NCBI GenBank assembly: GCA_022778715.1
Contig: JALFRW010000030.1
Span: 124,001 to 188,000 of the forward strand
Origin: Ezakiella sp.
Lineage (GTDB): Bacteria > Bacillota > Clostridia > Tissierellales > Peptoniphilaceae
DNA: 64,000 bases
Direction of reading: 5' to 3'
Below are positions 1 to 8,356 of this stretch, in pieces. Both the position numbers and the translations under genes were made by a program. The stretch's first letter is position 1, and each line of letters opens with the position of its first letter. Below the pieces are notes generated by a model. That model ran no database searches and was not told where the DNA came from. It worked only from the letters and a program-made list of their open reading frames with translations.

Positions 1-1301
1 ATATTTTTACCTTCAATATCTTTACCCAGTGCTATTGATGTTTTATCCTTGCTATTTAAATATTCATCTGATTGCAAAAGTTCGCCAAGTGCTAAAATAT
101 CTTTTTCGTCATTCGGAGTTTCAATACCAACTCTGCTCTTTCCTGGAATTGGCGCTACAATTCTGATATCTTTACTTTCTAGTGATAAACACAAATCGTC
201 TTGCAAGTTTACTATTCTTGAAACTTTAACACCAATTGCCGGCTTTAATTCATAAACCGTTACCGTTGGACCTCTGTTTATACTTTCAACTGTAACCTCT
301 ATGCCAAAGCTTGCAAGTGTTTTTTCTATGATTTCAGCTTTTTTGTTTAAAAGAGATCTGTTAAGTTTTTTTACTTTTTTTGATTCATTTAAAAGACTAA
401 TTGGTGGAAAAATGTAAGTTTCCTCCGGAATCTCTTTAGTATCAGAATCTATTTTCATAGGCTCAATTTTTTCCGCAGACTTTTTAATAGTATTTCTTTC
501 ATTTTTATTTGTATTTTCTTCTATGTTGATTTTATCGTTTAATTCATTTTCAAAAGGTTCTTCAAAACTAATTACTTCTTCATCTTTAGCCGTTTCGCCA
601 TCAGTAAAATTAATATTATATTGATTTTTTTGCACAACTGAATTAGAGACTGAGCTATCATTTAAAGCTATATCGGGATTTGTAATTTGTCTTTTTTCAC
701 GTCTAATGTTTCTCATATTAGAAATATTATCTTCAATTTTATTAACAACTTTTTCAGTGCTTTCAATAACCGTTTTCTTATTAACCTGAATAATGGAAAA
801 CAGTTGGGCAAGAAAACAGACTGCTATAAAAATATAAAACCCTGCTGCACCAAATAACTGTCTAAAAGCATGAGCTATTGTAGCACCTATATAACCCCCG
901 CCTCTATAATAATTTGCTGCTTCAAGAGCATTTTTAAGGTGAAGTTTATATGATGAAATTGAAACCGTAATTGCATCACATAACATCATAAAAAGAATTG
1001 AAAATATAATTGTATGAATTATATATTTTTCTTTTTTGTCTCTCAGCTTTCTAAATAAAAACACTAGTGATAAAAAGAGTATAGTAAATGGCAAAATTTT
1101 ACCATATAAACCAAATGTGCCTTTCACGAACGATGACACAAATTTCCCTACAACCCCGGTTTTAGAAATATTTGTAAAAATAAATAGAAATATACTCAGC
1201 AAAAAAAGACAAATGCCAAAATATATATCATTTTGTTGTTTTGTCAATTTCTTTGAGCGTGATGCTGTCTTTTTTCTATTTCTAACATTTCTATCGTTCA
1301 T
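1..1301 (-). CDS. ftsK: DNA translocase FtsK/SpoIIIE, N-terminal part (cut by window edge)
   Basis: About 433 codons read in from the ATG at 1299-1301, preceded by AAGGTGG; the gene runs off the left edge. The protein opens with a basic stretch, then hydrophobic segments over roughly residues 25-180 that fit the four-helix membrane anchor of FtsK. A charged, low-complexity linker follows, then the start of the motor domain, with the family-typical stretches GPTVTVYELKPA and IRIVAPIPGKSRVGIE. The Walker A and gamma domains would lie outside the window. FtsK pumps chromosome termini through the closing septum. It lies 9 bp downstream of uppP and is probably co-transcribed with it. It could equally be named SpoIIIE; nothing here separates the two. 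Confidence 0.9.
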   Translation of the reverse strand, partial: MNDRNVRNRKKTASRSKKLTKQQNDIYFGICLFLLSIFLFIFTNISKTGVVGKFVSSFVKGTFGLYGKILPFTILFLSLVFLFRKLRDKKEKYIIHTIIFSILFMMLCDAITVSISSYKLHLKNALEAANYYRGGGYIGATIAHAFRQLFGAAGFYIFIAVCFLAQLFSIIQVNKKTVIESTEKVVNKIEDNISNMRNIRREKRQITNPDIALNDSSVSNSVVQKNQYNINFTDGETAKDEEVISFEEPFENELNDKINIEENTNKNERNTIKKSAEKIEPMKIDSDTKEIPEETYIFPPISLLNESKKVKKLNRSLLNKKAEIIEKTLASFGIEVTVESINRGPTVTVYELKPAIGVKVSRIVNLQDDLCLSLESKDIRIVAPIPGKSRVGIETPNDEKDILALGELLQSDEYLNSKDKTSIALGKDIEGKN

Positions 1302-1310
1302 TAAACCACC

Positions 1311-2123
1311 TTATTTTATAAAAAAAGTAATTATTGCAATTATAACTAAATATATCGAAAAATATTTTAGCTTATTTCTGTTGATTAAATCAATTAAGAA
1401 TCTAAGTGAATATACACCAACAACAAATGATACCACCATTCCGATTATGATAGGAAGTGACAGTGCCATGCTTTCGCCGGCTTTTACAGCGTCTTTCAGT
1501 CCAAAAATAAATGCACCGAATGTTGCAGGCAAACTTAATAAGAAAGAGAATTTAGCAGCTTCTTTTTTATTCACATCCAAAAAAGTAGCTGCAAAAATTG
1601 TCGAGCCACTTCTTGATATTCCTGGTAAAATCGCAAGTCCTTGCACCATGCCAATGCCTATTGGACCTAAAATATTTGTGTCAGTTATTTCTTTTTTGCC
1701 GGTAAAAGTGTCGATAAAATATAACAAAATCGCCGTTATTAAAAACATTAGCGAAATCATTTTCATATTCGAATATAAACTTGCGAAAGTTTCTTCAAAA
1801 ATAAGTGCAATCAAAACCGTTGGAATGCAAGCTAAAAGAATGTATAAAACCATTTTTTGATTTTTTGTGATTGGAGTTTTGTCTTTAGAAAATATTTTTT
1901 TAATTAGATTTATAAATTCAATAAAAAGTGTTGCAACATCACGTCTGTAGAAATATAATACACTTAAAAATGTTCCAAAATGCAGCATTTGTGCCACAAA
2001 TAAGCTCGGCTCTTCATAATTCATTACGTGACTTAACACAGCCAAATGGCCGGAACTGGAGATTGGTAAAAACTCAGCAATTCCTTGTACTATGCCTAAA
2101 ATAATTATATTTAAATATTTCAT
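1311..2123 (-). CDS. uppP: Undecaprenyl-diphosphatase UppP (BacA family)
   Basis: A 270-residue polytopic membrane protein. It hydrolyses undecaprenyl diphosphate to the monophosphate, recycling the lipid carrier for peptidoglycan and other surface polymers. The two family signatures are present: GIVQGIAEFLPISSSGHL near residues 10-27 and the second-repeat GISRSGST near residues 167-174. Length is normal. The ATG shares one base with the dut stop codon (TAATG), so translation is probably coupled. Bacitracin tolerance is a known consequence of higher dosage of this family. Its source of substrate, uppS, lies at the other end of the window. Confidence 0.95.
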   Translation of the reverse strand: MKYLNIIILGIVQGIAEFLPISSSGHLAVLSHVMNYEEPSLFVAQMLHFGTFLSVLYFYRRDVATLFIEFINLIKKIFSKDKTPITKNQKMVLYILLACIPTVLIALIFEETFASLYSNMKMISLMFLITAILLYFIDTFTGKKEITDTNILGPIGIGMVQGLAILPGISRSGSTIFAATFLDVNKKEAAKFSFLLSLPATFGAFIFGLKDAVKAGESMALSLPIIIGMVVSFVVGVYSLRFLIDLINRNKLKYFSIYLVIIAIITFFIK

Positions 2124-2554
2124 TATATTCCAGACGAGCCAAAGCCCGATTCTCCTCTATCTGTTTTGCTTAAAGTTTCAAACTCAGCAAATTCAATTGT
2201 TTCATATTTACTTAGAACTATTTGTGCTATTCTGTCTCCATTTTTGATTATGAAATCTTCTTCTCCAAGATTGATTAAAATTACACCAAGCTCTCCTCTG
2301 TAGTCTGAATCAATAGTCCCAATTCCATTTACAAGTGATATCCCATATTTAAGAGCAAGACCTGATCTTGCTCTTACTTGAATTTCATATCCTTCCGGTA
2401 TTTCAAAATACAAACCGGTTGGAATGAGCTTTCTTTCACCGCTTTTTAGCACAATGTCTTTTTTTATAAAAGCTCTAACATCTATACCTGCTGAGCCGGC
2501 GGTTTGATATTCTGGCAGTGGGTTATTACTCTTATTAATAACTTTAACGCGCAT
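2123..2554 (-). CDS. dut: Deoxyuridine 5'-triphosphate nucleotidohydrolase (dUTPase)
   Basis: A 143-residue trimeric-type dUTPase, which converts dUTP to dUMP and diphosphate, keeping uracil out of DNA and supplying dUMP. The conserved motifs run in order: AGSAGIDVRAF, then RARSGLALKYGI, GTIDSDYRGELGVILINLG, GDRIAQIVL, and the C-terminal RGESGFGSSG arm that closes over the active site. I start at the ATG at 2552-2554 because AAAAGGTG lies at good spacing before it. A GTG nine bases earlier would place the start inside that ribosome-binding site. The ATG lies one base past the pnp stop, so the gene is probably translationally coupled to pnp. Confidence 0.95.
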   Translation of the reverse strand: MRVKVINKSNNPLPEYQTAGSAGIDVRAFIKKDIVLKSGERKLIPTGLYFEIPEGYEIQVRARSGLALKYGISLVNGIGTIDSDYRGELGVILINLGEEDFIIKNGDRIAQIVLSKYETIEFAEFETLSKTDRGESGFGSSGI

Positions 2555-2555
2555 A

Positions 2556-4736
2556 TTAATCACCTTTTTTATTTTCTCTATCGATTAATCTCTTCGATCT
2601 TCTGGGATTTTTATTTTCTTTGTAAGAATTTTCAGAATTTTCACTTTTTTCTGCCTTTGGCAAAAGAACTTTTCTGGATAAATCGACTCTTCCGTCTTCG
2701 TCAATCTTAATTACCTTGACTTCAACTGTATCGCCTATGTTTAAAGCATCTTCTACTTTTTCTATGTGTTTGTTGTCAATTTGAGAAATATGAAGCAGTC
2801 CTTCTTTGCCATTTAGAATATCAACAAAAGCACCAAATTTCATAATTCTTGTAACTCTACCAGTGTAAATTTCACCAACTTCAATTTCTTTTGTGATATT
2901 TTCGATAATGCTCTTAGCTTTATCTCCCATTTGGCCATCAATACTTGCAATTAAAACTGTACCGTCATCTTCAATATCAATTTTCACACCCGTTTCATCG
3001 ATAATTTGATTGATAATTTTTCCACCAGGTCCGATTACATCTCTAATTTTATCCGGATTTATTTGCATCTTTATAATGCGTGGTGCAAATTCTGATATTT
3101 CTTTTCTTGGTTCACTGATTGCATCTTGAATAACGTCTAATATTTGCATTCTAGCTTTTTTAGCTTGAGCAAGTGCTTGAGATAAAATGTCGCGAGAAAC
3201 TCCTTTTATCTTGATGTCCATTTGAAGAGCTGTAATGCCATCTCTTGTGCCAGCCACTTTAAAATCCATGTCACCTAAGTGATCTTCTAGACCTTGAATG
3301 TCTGTCAAAATTTGCATCTTTTTCCCGGATTCATCTGTAATAAGTCCCATTGCTATACCAGCTACCGGTTTTTTAATTGGAACACCGGCATCCATAAGCG
3401 CAAGAGTTGAACCACAAATACTTGCTTGAGAAGAACTTCCGTTTGAGCTTAAAACTTCTGATACAACTCTAATTGTGTATGGGAAATCCTCTTGAGATGG
3501 AATTACTGGAAATAATGCACGTTCAGCTAATGCTCCATGTCCTACCTCTCTTCTTCCTGGTCCTCTAAGTGGTCTTACATCGCCAACAGAGAATGGTGGA
3601 AAATTATAGTGATGGATGTATTTCTTTTCATACTCTTCATCCATCCCATCAATAATTTGAGCATCTGAACCCACACCCAACGTTGCAATACTTAAAACTT
3701 GAGTTTGACCTCTCTTGAATAAACCAGAACCGTGAGTTCTTGGTAAAATTCCTGCCTCTGCATAAAGTGGTCTAATTTCATCAAATTTTCTCATATCAGG
3801 ACGTATGTGATCTTCTAAAATTTCTCTACGGACTTCGTCATATAACAATTTATCAATTGTAGCATTTATGCTTAAAATATCATCTGGAAAACATTCAAGA
3901 ACTTCTTTCTTGATTCTAGAAGTAACTTCATCTGTCATTTTAACTCTAATATTCTTGTCGGAATTATTCATTGCATCAAATAAATCTTGTGAATAATCAG
4001 TCTTAATTTTTTCTAATACTTCCGGATTAATTTCAAACGGAGTGTATTCTTGTTTTGCAACGCCAACTTCTGACACGATTTTTTTAATAAATTTACATAT
4101 TTTTTTGACTTCTTCGTGTGCAACCATAATAGCATCTAACATTTCATCTTCTGATACTTCATATGAACCTGATTCTACCATCATGATAGCTTCTTCAGTT
4201 CCTGCCACAGTTAAATTAATTCTTGAAACTTCTAGTTGTTCTTTTGTTGGATTTACAATATAGTCTCCTTCAATATAACCAATTTGCACTGCTGCCGTTG
4301 GACCGTCAAACGGTATATCTGAAATGCATAAAGCAATAGATGAACCAATCATAGCAGTAATTTCTGCTGAAGCGTTCAGATCTGATGAAAGTAAGCTAGC
4401 AATGATTTGAACGTCATTTCTATATCCTTCTGGGAAAAGTGGACGAAGTGGTCTATCAATTAATCTAGCTGTTAAAATCGCATGTTCACTTGGTCTTCCT
4501 TCTCTTTTTATAAATCCGCCTGGAATTTTTCCAGCCGCATAATATTTTTCTTCATATTCAACACTTAATGGGAAAAAATCAATTCCCTCGCGTGGAGTTT
4601 TAGAACTTACTGCGGTCACTAAAACAACACTGTCTCCATATCTTACCATACAAGCACCGTTAGCTTGTTCTGCATACTTTCCGATGGAGACTGTTAGCTC
4701 TCTACCCGCTAACTCATATTCAAAGATATGTTCCAT
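2556..4736 (-). CDS. pnp: Polyribonucleotide nucleotidyltransferase (PNPase)
   Basis: A 726-residue PNPase, a 3'-5' phosphorolytic exoribonuclease and degradosome component. It has two RNase PH-like domains (about residues 1-230 and 310-540) joined by an alpha-helical linker. A KH domain follows, with [16 protein letters not shown] near residue 565, then an S1 domain (about 620-690, [11 protein letters not shown]) and a short charged tail. [10 protein letters not shown] marks the second PH core. The start has GGAGGAAAT directly upstream. In many Firmicutes pnp follows rpsO; here rpsO sits about 40 kb away, and pnp follows a group of poorly characterised genes and their terminator. Confidence 0.97.
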   Translation of the reverse strand: MEHIFEYELAGRELTVSIGKYAEQANGACMVRYGDSVVLVTAVSSKTPREGIDFFPLSVEYEEKYYAAGKIPGGFIKREGRPSEHAILTARLIDRPLRPLFPEGYRNDVQIIASLLSSDLNASAEITAMIGSSIALCISDIPFDGPTAAVQIGYIEGDYIVNPTKEQLEVSRINLTVAGTEEAIMMVESGSYEVSEDEMLDAIMVAHEEVKKICKFIKKIVSEVGVAKQEYTPFEINPEVLEKIKTDYSQDLFDAMNNSDKNIRVKMTDEVTSRIKKEVLECFPDDILSINATIDKLLYDEVRREILEDHIRPDMRKFDEIRPLYAEAGILPRTHGSGLFKRGQTQVLSIATLGVGSDAQIIDGMDEEYEKKYIHHYNFPPFSVGDVRPLRGPGRREVGHGALAERALFPVIPSQEDFPYTIRVVSEVLSSNGSSSQASICGSTLALMDAGVPIKKPVAGIAMGLITDESGKKMQILTDIQGLEDHLGDMDFKVAGTRDGITALQMDIKIKGVSRDILSQALAQAKKARMQILDVIQDAISEPRKEISEFAPRIIKMQINPDKIRDVIGPGGKIINQIIDETGVKIDIEDDGTVLIASIDGQMGDKAKSIIENITKEIEVGEIYTGRVTRIMKFGAFVDILNGKEGLLHISQIDNKHIEKVEDALNIGDTVEVKVIKIDEDGRVDLSRKVLLPKAEKSENSENSYKENKNPRRSKRLIDRENKKGD

Positions 4737-4760
4737 ATTTCCTCCTTATAACTCATGTTA

Positions 4761-4766
4761 ATTATA
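4761..4766 (-). promoter_or_regulatory. Probable -10 element of the pnp promoter
   Basis: TATAAT on the minus strand, about 25 bases before the pnp start codon and just downstream of the terminator of the preceding gene. I see no convincing -35 hexamer at 16-18 bases, so only the -10 is claimed. Confidence 0.5.
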
Positions 4767-4791
4767 ACATAAATTACTAAAAATACATAAT

Positions 4792-4830
4792 AAAAAAAGG
4801 TTAATTATAAAAAATATCGTAAAATTAACC
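4792..4830 (-). terminator. Rho-independent terminator of the 5.4-kb gene
   Basis: Minus strand: GGTTAATT, a 16-base loop, AATTAACC, then seven T. The stem (4799-4806 with 4823-4830) begins at the last base of the stop codon of the upstream gene. It separates that group from pnp. Confidence 0.8.
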
Positions 4831-5384
4831 TAAAATTCATACTTGCTATTTATATATTCATCAATTACACTTTTTTTTATGACATCATCAAAACAATAGT
4901 ATGAAGTCAATTTATCTAAAATTTTTTTCTCTGTGGAATGAAAAATTGCCTTATCATAATCCTTAAAAACAATTTCATAGAGTGAGCCGTTTAGGTTCTT
5001 GCTGTTTGACTCAATATAGTAAGCTTCAACATTTTTATAATTAACCAACTCTAACATCCTAATGATGACATCATTCTTTTTATCATATTGAGCCAAAGAT
5101 TTGTTTCTATAGCTATTTGAAAGTTTTGTCTTCTTACCACGTTTCTCAATTTCTATTGCACGATTCTTATAATACTTTGCCATAATATTATAGTATTGAT
5201 AGTTAAATAGAGCTTTATCCATTGAATCCATTTTTACAAAAGGCACTGCACCAATATTCATAAAAAAAATATAATTCTCAACTATAAAGCCCGACTTGTC
5301 TAATTCTTTTTTATCTAACTTAGATATTAAAAAGGATCTATTTTCATAAAACTTTTCAAAAAGATCCTTTTTATTGTAATACAT
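4830..5384 (-). CDS. Conserved-looking protein of unknown function, 184 aa
   Basis: I do not recognise the family. The protein is soluble, lysine- and tyrosine-rich and probably mostly helical. It has no signal peptide, membrane segment, cysteine pairs or obvious catalytic motif. It begins MYYNKKDLFEKFYENRSFL and holds a strongly basic middle section (about residues 75-105). The gene follows the small P-loop gene by 13 bases, with AAAGGACAAC before the ATG, and ends in a strong terminator. It is therefore the last gene of the unit that includes the DUF1292 and P-loop genes. Normal start, codon use like its neighbours and tight spacing support a real gene; function is open. Confidence 0.75.
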   Translation of the reverse strand: MYYNKKDLFEKFYENRSFLISKLDKKELDKSGFIVENYIFFMNIGAVPFVKMDSMDKALFNYQYYNIMAKYYKNRAIEIEKRGKKTKLSNSYRNKSLAQYDKKNDVIIRMLELVNYKNVEAYYIESNSKNLNGSLYEIVFKDYDKAIFHSTEKKILDKLTSYYCFDDVIKKSVIDEYINSKYEF

Positions 5385-5397
5385 TTAGTTGTCCTTT

Positions 5398-5817
5398 CTA
5401 TTTTACCTCAATAGCGTATTTTTTAATATCTTCAGGGACCTCATCTATTGTAAAATCTACATTTATGTAAATTTCGCATTCTGATTTTCTTGCAATTCCT
5501 TCGAGTTCGTTGCAAATAGAAATTAAATTTTCAGGTTTAATTGGTATTAGTTTATAAATACTGTCGATATAAACTTTTTCAAGATCGAAGTCCATTGCTA
5601 GCATCCCACTAATGAAACCGTATAGAGCCGGAAGTGTCCCAACGCCATAGTCTTTAACATTGATAAGTCTAATTCCGTGTTTCAAGCTGAAAATGTGTTC
5701 ATCATCTGTGTCTAAGAAAGCGATATTTCCATTGCCATTTTCTAATTCGTGGTTTGCTTCTTCAATAAGCCATCTTGTTTTTCCTGCACCCTTTGCACCT
5801 AGAATTAATTTAACCAT
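5398..5817 (-). CDS. Small P-loop NTPase of unknown role, 139 aa
   Basis: The N-terminus reads MVKLILGAKGAGKTRWL, a clear Walker A motif (GAKGAGKT, residues 7-14). A hydrophobic strand ending in LDTDDE (about residues 33-39) and LEKVYIDSIY (about 79-88) are Walker B candidates. The protein is too short for a motor ATPase domain and has no membrane segment. Similar short proteins in clostridia are sometimes auto-annotated as twitching motility ATPases; nothing here supports that role. A good ribosome-binding site (TAGGAGGTAATT) precedes the ATG. It sits between the DUF1292 gene and the unknown gene. An ATP- or GTP-binding regulatory protein is an inference only. Confidence 0.75.
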   Translation of the reverse strand: MVKLILGAKGAGKTRWLIEEANHELENGNGNIAFLDTDDEHIFSLKHGIRLINVKDYGVGTLPALYGFISGMLAMDFDLEKVYIDSIYKLIPIKPENLISICNELEGIARKSECEIYINVDFTIDEVPEDIKKYAIEVK

Positions 5818-5854
5818 AATTACCTCCTAAATCAATTATAAAATAGTTGTAATT

Positions 5855-6187
5855 CTATTCTTCATCCATATCAGCATCTGCTCGTTCTTCGAACATATCA
5901 CATACAGCATTCAGTTCATCTTCATCTTCAATAATATCAAGTGAAAATTCATCATTTTCGCCTTCATTGTATCTGTAGATGTAAACAAGTTCCTCTTCGT
6001 TATCTTCAAGTGGTAATAAAACGATATATTCCTGACCATTCAATTCAAATAAGTCTAAAACAGCACATTCTGATTCTGTGTCATCTTCAAAAGTAATGTT
6101 TACTGTGTCGTATTCAACCATTTCATCATCATGATTGTGACCACAACCACATTCGCACTCATGATCTTGGTTATGTTTTTCGTCCAT
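5855..6187 (-). CDS. DUF1292 (YrzB-like) acidic protein
   Basis: A 110-residue, very acidic protein. The core (VNITFEDDTESECAVLDLFELNGQEYIVLLPLE) matches the DUF1292 fold, for which no biochemical role is established. The N-terminus carries a His/Cys cluster, HECECGCGHNHDD, that could bind metal; this is an inference. I use the ATG at 6185-6187, placed after GGAGGTTTTT. A longer frame from a TTG at 6199 would overlap that ribosome-binding site. A TATAAT at 6205-6210 suggests its own promoter. In other Firmicutes this family often sits near ruvX and alaS, which are not here. Confidence 0.85.
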   Translation of the reverse strand: MDEKHNQDHECECGCGHNHDDEMVEYDTVNITFEDDTESECAVLDLFELNGQEYIVLLPLEDNEEELVYIYRYNEGENDEFSLDIIEDEDELNAVCDMFEERADADMDEE

Positions 6188-6204
6188 AAAAACCTCCAAA
6201 TATT

Positions 6205-6210
6205 ATTATA
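6205..6210 (-). promoter_or_regulatory. Probable -10 element before the DUF1292 gene
   Basis: TATAAT on the minus strand, 17 bases upstream of the start codon and just beyond the end of the RelA-like gene. No good -35 is visible, and the leader would be very short, so this is tentative. Confidence 0.4.
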
Positions 6211-6247
6211 CTAATTTTATACCCATTTATTCGAATAAAAAACATTT

Positions 6248-7591
6248 CTAGATATATAAATTTAAATTTTGTGTTAAAGTTTTCTTAATTTCATTCAAAT
6301 CCCATAAATCAACAACTTCGCCCATAGATTTAATAATTGAATCGTAGAATGCATTAATGGTATTTTCTGTAATTATTGAAATGCAAGCATCTTCTTCAAA
6401 CGAATCCGCAAGGTAATTCATAATAAAGTCTACAATTTCACCCCTTAATTTTTCACTAATTTCTTGATTTGCAAGAGCCACTAAAATGACTTCATTGTAT
6501 TTATTTTTAATATAATTTAATAAAGACAAGAAAATAGCGTTTGGGTCACCCTCCTCTACATCAAATAAAATTTGTAAAAAGAGTTTCCAGTTAAAATCAC
6601 GCGGGACAATTTCTATAATTTTTTTACCAATCTTTTTTGTGAAGTGATCATTAAATTGAATGTCTTTACCAAAATTTAGCTCTGAACCAAAGTTTATAGT
6701 TTTTAACTCTAGGAATTTCATCCTTTCAATCAACCGTAAAAATTCAGACATATAGTTTTCGTCAACATTGTATACATTCACAAAAATATAGTCCACAATT
6801 GCATCACAAGAGCTTCTAAAATCAACTGTAAAGCCAAGATCTAGTCTTAATTTCTTGTAATAAATATCGTGCAAACTTTTTGACAATAGCACTTTCACAG
6901 AATTTTTTACATTATCCTCCGAGGTGTTACTATTGTGTTCGTTTATTTGATTGTACATAAGCATAAGTTCACGATCAATCATCTCAAGATTTTCTTTAAT
7001 TGAACCCATAACATCCACAATAAACTTTTCTGTTAGATTGTAGTTGAAGTTTTTATACAATATTTTATGGTCAATATCGCCCCAAAACACATTAACAAGA
7101 CTCTTTATTTGTAGCTCAAAACAATATGAATGATTTTCATTGATGTATTTTCCGTCAATTTTATATATTTCAAAGCCATTTTTTTGCTTTGTTGGTTGTT
7201 TTTCATCCATATTTAAGAAAATGTTGTTATTCAAAAAAGATTGATAATAACCATTTTCAGATTTCACTCTAAAAAGATTATATATTTCTTTGTATATTTT
7301 TCTTTCGTCATCCATAAATCTACATTCAATTCTAACTCCTATGATATCTGACAAATTTATAAGCAAATTTTCGGGAGTATCGTATTGTAAATATAAATTG
7401 TTTCTTAGAATTTTCTCTTTTAAACTATCCTTAGCCTTTACCCTAGTTTTAACGTCTATAAAATGATCTTTTGAAAAAAATGTCGCAGAAAAAAATTTAT
7501 CAAGCTCTTGCTCGATCTTATGAAGTGATTCGTACTTCTTTTCGAGCAACGAGCCGGAAGTTTCTATAAATTCAAAAATATTTGATTCCAT
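6248..7591 (-). CDS. RelA/SpoT-like nucleotidyltransferase-domain protein, 447 aa
   Basis: The N-terminal ~200 residues match the (p)ppGpp synthetase fold: VKTRVKAKDSLKEKI (about 47-61), DIIGVRI (82-88) and FELQIKSLVNVFWGDIDHKILYK (158-180, with E159, Q161 and H175). There is no HD hydrolase, TGS or ACT domain, so it is a long relative of the small alarmone synthetases. The usual G-Y-x-S-x-H nucleotide motif is replaced by KNGFEIYKI (about 137-145), so activity cannot be assumed. The C-terminal ~250 residues are helical and of unknown function. It directly follows the parvulin gene. A full-length Rel protein is encoded at 19331-21484, so this would be an accessory enzyme. Confidence 0.75.
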   Translation of the reverse strand: MESNIFEFIETSGSLLEKKYESLHKIEQELDKFFSATFFSKDHFIDVKTRVKAKDSLKEKILRNNLYLQYDTPENLLINLSDIIGVRIECRFMDDERKIYKEIYNLFRVKSENGYYQSFLNNNIFLNMDEKQPTKQKNGFEIYKIDGKYINENHSYCFELQIKSLVNVFWGDIDHKILYKNFNYNLTEKFIVDVMGSIKENLEMIDRELMLMYNQINEHNSNTSEDNVKNSVKVLLSKSLHDIYYKKLRLDLGFTVDFRSSCDAIVDYIFVNVYNVDENYMSEFLRLIERMKFLELKTINFGSELNFGKDIQFNDHFTKKIGKKIIEIVPRDFNWKLFLQILFDVEEGDPNAIFLSLLNYIKNKYNEVILVALANQEISEKLRGEIVDFIMNYLADSFEEDACISIITENTINAFYDSIIKSMGEVVDLWDLNEIKKTLTQNLNLYI

Positions 7592-8356
7592 TTAAATGAA
7601 AATCTCTACTTTGTTTTTTTCTTTTAGTTTACTTATAAATTCTTGATAGTGTGCGAGCTGATTTCTTCTCAACAGTTCTAATCTAACTTCTTTACGCATG
7701 GTTTCATCATCCGGTTTTTGAACAGAATTGATTTTGTTCAAGCGGATAATGTGAAAACCAAATTGTGTCTTAATTGGACCTCTAACTTCTCCTTCTTTCA
7801 TAGAGAAAACAGCATCTTCAAATTCTTTTACCATTTGCCCTTTCGTGAAATCTCCAAGATTTCCGCCGTTGTCTTTGGAAGGACATGTGGAATATTCTTT
7901 TGCAAGCTCTTCAAAAGTTTTGGTGTCCATTTCAGACATAACTTTTTTAGCAATTTCTTCATTGTCGACTAAAATGTGTGATGCATTTACAAATGGTTTG
8001 TCAAATTCATCTGCGTGATTTTCCATAAATAAATCTATTTCTTCTTCAGTTGGCTCTTTTGCTTTATTAATTACTTTTTGGTATGAATAGCTTTTTAAAA
8101 GCCCGTCAATTGTGTTGTTCAAAACTTTTTTGAATTCTTCTTCATCTTGGAAATTGTGTGCTTTTGCATAGTTTAAGAGCAACTCTTGGTTTAACATTTC
8201 TTCTAAAACAGTTTTGAAACCATCCGGCTCATTCATAAAATGTCTTAGAATAGAAGGATCTAATGTTTGTAAAAACTTGGCAAAATCACCATTGGTTACT
8301 TCTCTGTCGCCAACTTTTGCAATCACTTTCAAGTCATCTTTGTTTAAATTATTCAT
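7592..8356 (-). CDS. Parvulin-type peptidyl-prolyl cis-trans isomerase, apparently cytoplasmic
   Basis: A 254-residue protein with a PrsA/SurA-like layout. An N-terminal helical chaperone part (about 1-110) contains GDREVTNGDFAKFL. A parvulin domain follows (about 115-215): ASHILVDNEEIAKKV, FEELAKEYSTCPSKDNGGNLGDF and GPIKTQFGFHIIRL are typical. A short basic tail follows. Unlike PrsA it has no signal peptide or lipobox, so it should act in the cytosol. The start overlaps the ileS stop by 8 bases, indicating co-transcription with ileS under T-box control. It may help folding of nascent proteins; that is inferred from the family. Confidence 0.88.
   Translation of the reverse strand: MNNLNKDDLKVIAKVGDREVTNGDFAKFLQTLDPSILRHFMNEPDGFKTVLEEMLNQELLLNYAKAHNFQDEEEFKKVLNNTIDGLLKSYSYQKVINKAKEPTEEEIDLFMENHADEFDKPFVNASHILVDNEEIAKKVMSEMDTKTFEELAKEYSTCPSKDNGGNLGDFTKGQMVKEFEDAVFSMKEGEVRGPIKTQFGFHIIRLNKINSVQKPDDETMRKEVRLELLRRNQLAHYQEFISKLKEKNKVEIFI

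Noticed and set aside
1036-1860. 274-codon plus-strand open frame opposite uppP and ftsK
   Set aside because: It is antisense to two well-supported genes, has no ribosome-binding site and a composition typical of a shadow frame.
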